Positions 30,739-34,356 of a DNA stretch of 34,356 bases are shown here, one piece after another. The notes under the pieces are model-generated. The model saw only the letters and a list, made by a program, of their open reading frames with translations, did no database searches and was not told the origin of the DNA. The position numbers were made by a program, and so were the translations under genes. This DNA comes from Nonomuraea basaltis (GTDB lineage Bacteria; Actinomycetota; Actinomycetes; Streptosporangiales; Streptosporangiaceae), in contig NZ_VCJS01000132.1 of assembly GCF_005893125.1 (NCBI RefSeq), positions 1 to 34,356 on the forward strand, written 5' to 3'. The first letter of the stretch is position 1, and each line of letters begins with the position of its first letter.

Positions 30739-30890
30739 CCCCTCTGGGCGCGCCCACCGCCGCGGGTAGGTGTGTTGATACATCCGTGCGTGGTTGATCC
30801 TCTCCAGAGGAAAATACGACACAAGGTGTCAGGTTTTTGGTCGAGCATGGTTTCACCGGTCGGCGTCAATGGCGGACGCGAACCGGGCCT

Positions 30891-30910
30891 ACGGATAGAT
30901 GCGGATAGAT
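30891..30910 (+). repeat. Tandem 10-bp repeat CGGATAGAT before the flavoprotein gene
   Basis: ACGGATAGAT is followed directly by GCGGATAGAT (nine identical bases each), 10 bp before the ATG at 30921. It may be part of the promoter/leader or a slippage product. The rest of 30739-30890 shows no gene. Confidence 0.6.
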
Positions 30911-30920
30911 AAGGACCTCA

Positions 30921-31439
30921 ATGCGCGAAACGCCAGAAGATCTCAAAGAGCTCCAAGGCCTCCTCGACTCCTCCCTCTCCCGCTCCACCTCACACCTCCA
31001 GTCGATCATCACCGAACACACCCTGACCGCGGAGCAGCTCACCCAGGTCCTCACTGGCATGTGCACCCTCGCCCTGTCAACTGTGACAGCAAAGGGCGAG
31101 CCGCGGATCAGCGGCGTGGACGGGCATTTCCTGCGCGGCAAGTGGCACTTCGGCACGGCGCGTAGCGCCGCCAAGGCCCGCCATCTCGCCGCCCGGCCGG
31201 TCGCCAGCGTCGCGCACATGCGCGGAGAGGACTTGGGTGTGTTTACGCATGGCACGGTGGAGATCCTCAATCCCCAAGACAGTGAGTCTGCCGCGGACTG
31301 GCCAGACCTGCTGGCCTACTTCAAAGACTTCTACGGCAGCACCGCCTTCGACTGGGACAACGATGTGGTCTTCTACCGACTGCGCCCGCACTGGATGACC
31401 GTCTACGCCCCCGACGTCGACAAGCTCACCGCCAAGTGA
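30921..31439 (+). CDS. Pyridoxamine 5'-phosphate oxidase-like flavoprotein
   Basis: A 172-residue split-barrel protein starting MRETPEDLKELQGLLDSSLS. After a helical N-terminus the core reads MCTLALSTVTAKGEPRISGV, DGHFLRGKWHFGTARSAAKA and RPVASVAHMRGEDLGVFTHG, the pattern of PNPOx-like proteins that bind FMN or F420. The C-terminus has DLLAYFKDFYGSTAFDW and RLRPHWMTVYAPD, as in general-stress or F420-dependent members. An AAGGA site precedes the ATG. It ends 19 bp before the left repeat of the DHFR cassette and seems intact. Confidence 0.82.
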   Translation: MRETPEDLKELQGLLDSSLSRSTSHLQSIITEHTLTAEQLTQVLTGMCTLALSTVTAKGEPRISGVDGHFLRGKWHFGTARSAAKARHLAARPVASVAHMRGEDLGVFTHGTVEILNPQDSESAADWPDLLAYFKDFYGSTAFDWDNDVVFYRLRPHWMTVYAPDVDKLTAK

Positions 31440-31458
31440 CCCCAGGCCCTGAAACAGG

Positions 31459-31485
31459 CCTAGTGCCACGTCAGGCAACGTTTGC
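31459..31485 (+). repeat. Left 27-bp inverted repeat of the DHFR cassette
   Basis: Matches the complement of 32472-32498 at 26 of 27 positions. It starts CCTAGTGCCACGTCAGG, and CTAG is at its outer edge. Confidence 0.9.
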
Positions 31486-31624
31486 CCTGTCCGCTACCGG
31501 CACCTCGGGGCGATGTCCCCCGTCGATATGTCCGCGCGTTCGGGAGCACGGCCAGCGCGGCCAACGCGACCCCGGGCCGTCGTTCCGTCGCGAGGGAGCG
31601 GCCAACGTGCCAGGATAAATCACG

Positions 31625-32194
31625 TCAAGCCGTAACTCGCGTGGGCCGGTATCGCAGGGCGACCGCCCCCGACCGGAACTCATGGCGGTCCACGGGCTCG
31701 AGCTGGATGCGCTCGCGCAGACCGGCGAGCAACGTCGGCCCGTGTCCGGCAAGGACCGGCTGCACAAGGAACTCGTACTCGTCGATCAGTCCCAGATCTG
31801 CCAACGCCAGGGGGAGCGTCACGCCACCCACCCACAGGCCCTCGCCTGACTCCTGCTTGAGCCGCTGAACCGCTTGCCCCAAGTCGCCTCGCACCAGCTC
31901 GGCATTCCAATCGACCCCGCTCAGCGTGCTCGACACGACGTACTTCTTCGCCCGGTCGATGGTCTCGGCGAACGGGATCTGCCACTCATCCATCCAGTCA
32001 GGCCACGTGTCCGTGGCCGGCTTCCGCCACGCCGACTCCATCATCTCGTAGGTCACCCGGCCGAATAGCAGGGCATCGGCTCGCTCCATCTCAGCGGTCC
32101 AGTAGCGCATCGACTCCTCGTCCGGGGGGAGCCCTGCCTCGTGATGGCAGCAGCCGTCGAGCGTGACGTTGATCGAGTATCGAAGTGGTCTCAT
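31625..32194 (-). CDS. Dihydrofolate reductase / RibD C-terminal-fold family protein
   Basis: A 189-residue protein starting MRPLRYSINVTLDGCCHHEA. It shows the family pattern: RYWTAEMERADALLFGRVTY (NADPH-binding region), WPDWMDEWQIPFAETIDRAK, KKYVVSSTLSGVDWNAELVR, GEGLWVGGVTLPLALADLGL and IDEYEFLVQPVLAGHGPTLL. Such proteins are NADPH-dependent reductases of unknown substrate in actinobacteria, distinct from housekeeping FolA. A GGGAGA ribosome site lies about 9 nt upstream of the ATG. It is the only gene in the CTAG cassette, transcribed leftward, with about 140 bp to the left repeat and 280 bp to the right. The right-hand flank, 32195-32471, contains no gene. Confidence 0.88.
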   Translation of the reverse strand: MRPLRYSINVTLDGCCHHEAGLPPDEESMRYWTAEMERADALLFGRVTYEMMESAWRKPATDTWPDWMDEWQIPFAETIDRAKKYVVSSTLSGVDWNAELVRGDLGQAVQRLKQESGEGLWVGGVTLPLALADLGLIDEYEFLVQPVLAGHGPTLLAGLRERIQLEPVDRHEFRSGAVALRYRPTRVTA

Positions 32195-32471
32195 CTCGTT
32201 GCTCTCCCTTGATGCGCGCAGCGCGTTTTCACCGGACCGTACTTAGACGACTGTCGGCGCCATTTCTCATCGGCGCCCGATCCCACCTACTCAACACCGT
32301 CGCGATGCGAACCTTAACGCCGTCGATATGCGAACCAGACCGCAGACCGAGCGCGCGACCGATTCGGCGCTCGGGGCGTTCAGGTTCGCAACGGGACGGC
32401 GCCCATAACGCTCGACTTCGATGCACGGTGCCACGTCACCTACCGTCGGCTCAGGGCCAACGACGAACGTC

Positions 32472-32498
32472 GCAAACGTTGCCTGACGCGGCACTAGG
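32472..32498 (-). repeat. Right 27-bp inverted repeat of the DHFR cassette
   Basis: Complement of 31459-31485 with one mismatch (A/G). A partial extra copy, GTGCCACGTCA, lies 34 bp inside it at 32428-32438. Confidence 0.9.
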
Positions 32499-32597
32499 TA
32501 TCTCCTCCGAGCCCTGGGACTGCGATCCCGTGCCCTGATGGGCTCCAAGACGACTATGAAAGATCAAATTGCAACAGACCCGAACCGGGTAGAGAAC

Positions 32598-33362
32598 GAT
32601 GCCGGGCATGCCGATGAGGATCACGCCGATGCCGGTGCGGTCGTGATGGTCGCGGAGTTGTTCGAGCCCGGCCGTTTTGAGCCGGTCGGCTTCATCCACG
32701 ATCAGGAGCTCGGCACCGGTGGAGCTGGCTCCTGGTGAAGGGTTATCGCCGTTGCCCCGGCCGGTCTGCAGCATGAGGTCGATGGCGGTCAGCCACGGCC
32801 GGGCCGGTTGGCCCTTGGGGTCCACGACCCACAGGTCCAGCTCGGTGTGGTCGGCCTGCCAGATCTGGTTCGGCTTGGATGCCTCCCTGCGATGCACCAG
32901 CTCATACACCTCCCGGTAGCGTTTGGTGCCCTCCACCCCGAGCGCGACGAGCGCTGGATCGAGGTTGCGGACGATCTCGTGCACGGTGGAGTAGCCGGGA
33001 ACCGGCCACCCCTGTGCGGTGGCGACGCTGACGGCCTGCTGGTGAATCACTGCGACACTTCTGCGGGGCGGCCGCAGCGCCAGGCCCTCGATCAGCAGCC
33101 GCAACGGCTCAGGCATCCGCGCCCGGCCACGGTCCGAGCGCGGCCGGCGCACCAGCCCGGCTAGGCCGCCGGCCTGGAAGGCGGCACGCCACCGGCGCAA
33201 CGTCCGCTCGGAGACCCCGCAGGACCCGGCCACCTGGGCCAGCGGGACATCGTCTTCGAGGTGGGGCCGCAGCAGCAGCCAGCGCTCGATCGCCTCCAGG
33301 CGCTGAGCGTCGCTGAAGCCCATCAGCGGGGCGGGGTCCCCGTCCTGTGCGGCTGCTTCCAT
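32598..33362 (-). pseudogene. TniA-like transposase fused by deletion to TniB-like ATPase
   Basis: The frame starts at ATG 33362 (MEAAAQDGDPAP) after an AGGAGGG site. Residues to about 195 are the N-terminal part of a Mu/TniA-type DDE transposase: HTH VPLAQVAGSCGVSERTLRRW, then SKPNQIWQADHTELDLWVVD with the first catalytic Asp. Near 32779 the sequence jumps to a TniB/TnsC-like ATPase: Walker B LLIVDEADRLKTAGLEQL and DHHDRTGIGVILIGMPGI. It ends in unrelated sequence after 32598. The rest of the DDE domain, the ATPase N-terminus with Walker A and its C-terminus are deleted. The frame stays open by chance to 32451. It is non-functional; it shows that a two-gene transposase/ATPase transposon once lay here. 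Confidence 0.7.
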
Positions 33363-33465
33363 CAACCGTCCCTCCTGACCGGCCATGACCTCACTGCGCC
33401 GGCCCCGTCCGGAGTGTTCCCGCTCCGCTCACGAAACTCTCCGACGGTAAGGGGGAGTTATGCGC

Positions 33466-34050
33466 TCATGCGCTCTGCTGGGCTTTGGCCTGGTCCAGGA
33501 CCCGGTAGACGGTCGCGCGGCCGACGGTGAAGACCTCCATCAGGTCCGCGATGCTGTACTCGCCGGAGGAGTGCATGCGCACCAGCTCGGCCTGCTGGCG
33601 GGCCGACAGCTTGGGCTGCTTGCCCTTGAGCTTGCCCTTGGAGCGGGCGATCGCCATGCCCTCACGAGTGCGCATCTTCAGCAGATCGGCCTCGAACTCG
33701 GCGAAGACCGCCAGCATGTTGAAGAACATCTTCGACATGGGGTCGGCGGGGTCATAGATGGTGCCGCCGAGCGAGAGGCGGATGCCGCGGGCGAGCAGGG
33801 TGTCGCCGATGTCGCGGGCGTCGGGGACCGAGCGGGCGAGGCGGTCGAGTTTGGGGACGACCAAGGTGTCGCCGGCGCGTACGGCTGCCAGGGCCTGGTC
33901 AAGGCCGGGGCGGCTGCGGTTGGTTCCGGTCAGGCCCTTGTCGAGGTAGATCCGGTCGTCGGCGACGCCGAGGGACGCGAGGATCTCGCGCTGGGCGGTG
34001 AGGTCTTGCAGGACGGTCGAGCATCTGGCGTAGCCGATCAGTTCTCCCAC
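33466..34050 (-). CDS. Serine recombinase (resolvase/invertase family)
   Basis: A 194-residue resolvase starting MGELIGYARCSTVLQDLTAQ. Catalytic Ser11 is in YARCST. Family motifs follow: GDTLVVPKLDRLARSVPDAR, GIRLSLGGTIYDPADPMSKM and FFNMLAVFAEFEADLLKMRT (the E-helix region). The C-terminal HTH is IADLMEVFTVGRATVYRVLD. All domains are complete, so it may be active. It lies upstream of the transposase fusion in the same direction, as in Tn402/Tn5053-type elements where TniR resolves cointegrates. A weak hairpin (33435-33459) separates the two genes. Confidence 0.93.
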   Translation of the reverse strand: MGELIGYARCSTVLQDLTAQREILASLGVADDRIYLDKGLTGTNRSRPGLDQALAAVRAGDTLVVPKLDRLARSVPDARDIGDTLLARGIRLSLGGTIYDPADPMSKMFFNMLAVFAEFEADLLKMRTREGMAIARSKGKLKGKQPKLSARQQAELVRMHSSGEYSIADLMEVFTVGRATVYRVLDQAKAQQSA

Positions 34051-34071
34051 TCGGGAAGCGTACCGTTTAGC

Positions 34072-34184
34072 CCCCCTTCACCGGACAGTTTCGCGGACCG
34101 GTCTAACGAGACGAAGTTTCCGCTGGTCACGTCCTCGCCGATCGGCTGCGCGGCGTGTCTCGTTGAGGGTTCCCCTAACGGACA
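34072..34184. promoter_or_regulatory. Candidate res site / right transposon end
   Basis: Upstream of the resolvase there are two minus-strand direct repeats, TGTCCGGTGAAGGG (34087-34074) and TGTCCGTTAGGGG (34184-34172). There is also an inverted pair, AACGAGAC (34105-34112) with GTCTCGTT (34157-34164). Resolvases bind inverted subsites directly upstream of their gene, and TGT... repeats are typical of transposon ends, so this stretch probably holds the res site and the right end. Confidence 0.45.
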
Positions 34185-34354
34185 CGTTTTCTACGGGTGG
34201 GCCGAAGGCAGATGTGCTCGTCGTCGACACGGTCGGGAAGGAACGACGCCGGGATGCCCTGTCTGATCATGAAGAGCCGTTGGTGTTCGACGGCCTCGTA
34301 GCTCTCTCCCTCTAAGAAGTCGCCGATCATTTCGCCGACTGGCTCAAGAAGGCG
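34175..34354 (-). CDS. Partial gene at window edge, 3' end formed by the transposon
   Basis: About 59 codons enter from the right edge: LEPVGEMIGDFLEGESYEAV, EHQRLFMIRQGIPASFLPDR and VDDEHICLRPTRRKRVR, then TAG at 34175-34177. The codon bias is good. The stop lies inside the TGTCCGTTAGGGG repeat, so the last few residues (KRVR) probably come from the transposon end and the true C-terminus has been displaced. I do not recognise the family. The 5' part is outside the window. Confidence 0.45.
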   Translation of the reverse strand, partial: RLLEPVGEMIGDFLEGESYEAVEHQRLFMIRQGIPASFLPDRVDDEHICLRPTRRKRVR

Positions 34355-34356
34355 CA

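Larger units (their letters stand above)
31459..32498. mobile_element. 1.04-kb inverted-repeat cassette with CTAG edges, no transposase
   Basis: 27-bp inverted repeats (one mismatch) bound the segment, and both outer edges carry CTAG (31460-31463 and 32494-32497), a target duplication known for some IS5-type elements. The only gene inside is the DHFR-like ORF; no transposase or transposase remnant is visible. It looks like a transposon-end-bounded passenger unit that could be moved in trans, or an IS whose transposase was exchanged for a host gene. Confidence 0.65.

Noticed and set aside
31488..31540. TGTCC motifs as a possible left end of the resolvase transposon
   Set aside because: The motif is short and common in this DNA, and the position conflicts with the CTAG cassette boundary.
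32561..32590. A minus-strand GGGTCTGTTGCAATTTGATC resembling an IS6-type end
   Set aside because: Only one end and no IS6 transposase are present; the similarity is too short.
1..34356. CRISPR arrays, riboswitches, replication origins and rRNA genes
   Set aside because: No regularly spaced repeats, aptamer-like cores, DnaA-box clusters or rRNA signatures were seen on either strand.

Overview
This is high-GC actinobacterial DNA. The evidence is the G/C-rich third codon positions, leaderless starts with a TANNNT -10 box 6-7 nt before the ATG, and many TetR, XRE, LysR and LAL regulators. Several families (DUF6158, DUF5937-ArsR, HXXEE, BP74-like, Ddn-like) fit a Streptosporangiaceae/Streptomyces-type soil actinomycete. 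The genus is an inference.

Layout. Bases 1-2160 hold the end of an operon: the tail of an unidentified gene, a VWA/metallopeptidase-like protein and a Trp-repeat protein. The first 127 bases are an exact copy of 554-680, so the left edge may be mis-assembled. Bases 2167-5251 carry two small coupled genes, a divergent LysR regulator and a secreted chymotrypsin-fold protease with its terminator. At 5639 a CAT-anticodon tRNA is followed by a tyrosine integrase pointing at it and a small coupled gene. Next comes a decayed block (7.6-9.7 kb): a regulator fragment, a frameshifted methyltransferase and a phosphotransferase with an in-frame stop.

Bases 9.7-25.7 kb are mostly intact regulator-plus-enzyme modules. 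They are: MmyB-type XRE with dienelactone hydrolase and CMD; TetR with SDR and double CMD, sharing three CAACAATTGTTG-type operators; an HXXEE membrane protein and a frameshifted unknown gene that share an unusual promoter architecture; a large LAL regulator; TetR with a membrane protein and an F420-type reductase; and a DUF5937-ArsR regulator opposite an MFS-EamA double transporter fused in one frame.

Bases 25.8-34.3 kb are a mobile-element graveyard. It holds an IstB scrap, two fragments that may come from one integrase in opposite orientations, an ISL3-like element with 68-bp inverted repeats whose transposase has been partly replaced, a Tn554-like tail with its coiled-coil partner, and a 1.04-kb CTAG/inverted-repeat cassette carrying a DHFR-like gene without a transposase. 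It ends with an internally deleted TniA/TniB-type transposon that keeps an intact resolvase. A BP74-like secreted protein, a zinc-ribbon protein and a PNPOx-like flavoprotein survive between them.

I did not find a clearly new multi-gene defence or biosynthetic system. The most distinctive signals are the matched promoter pair around 16.1/16.55 kb, the MFS-EamA fusion, the SDR lacking its catalytic tyrosine, the long-ended ISL3-like element and the DHFR cassette.
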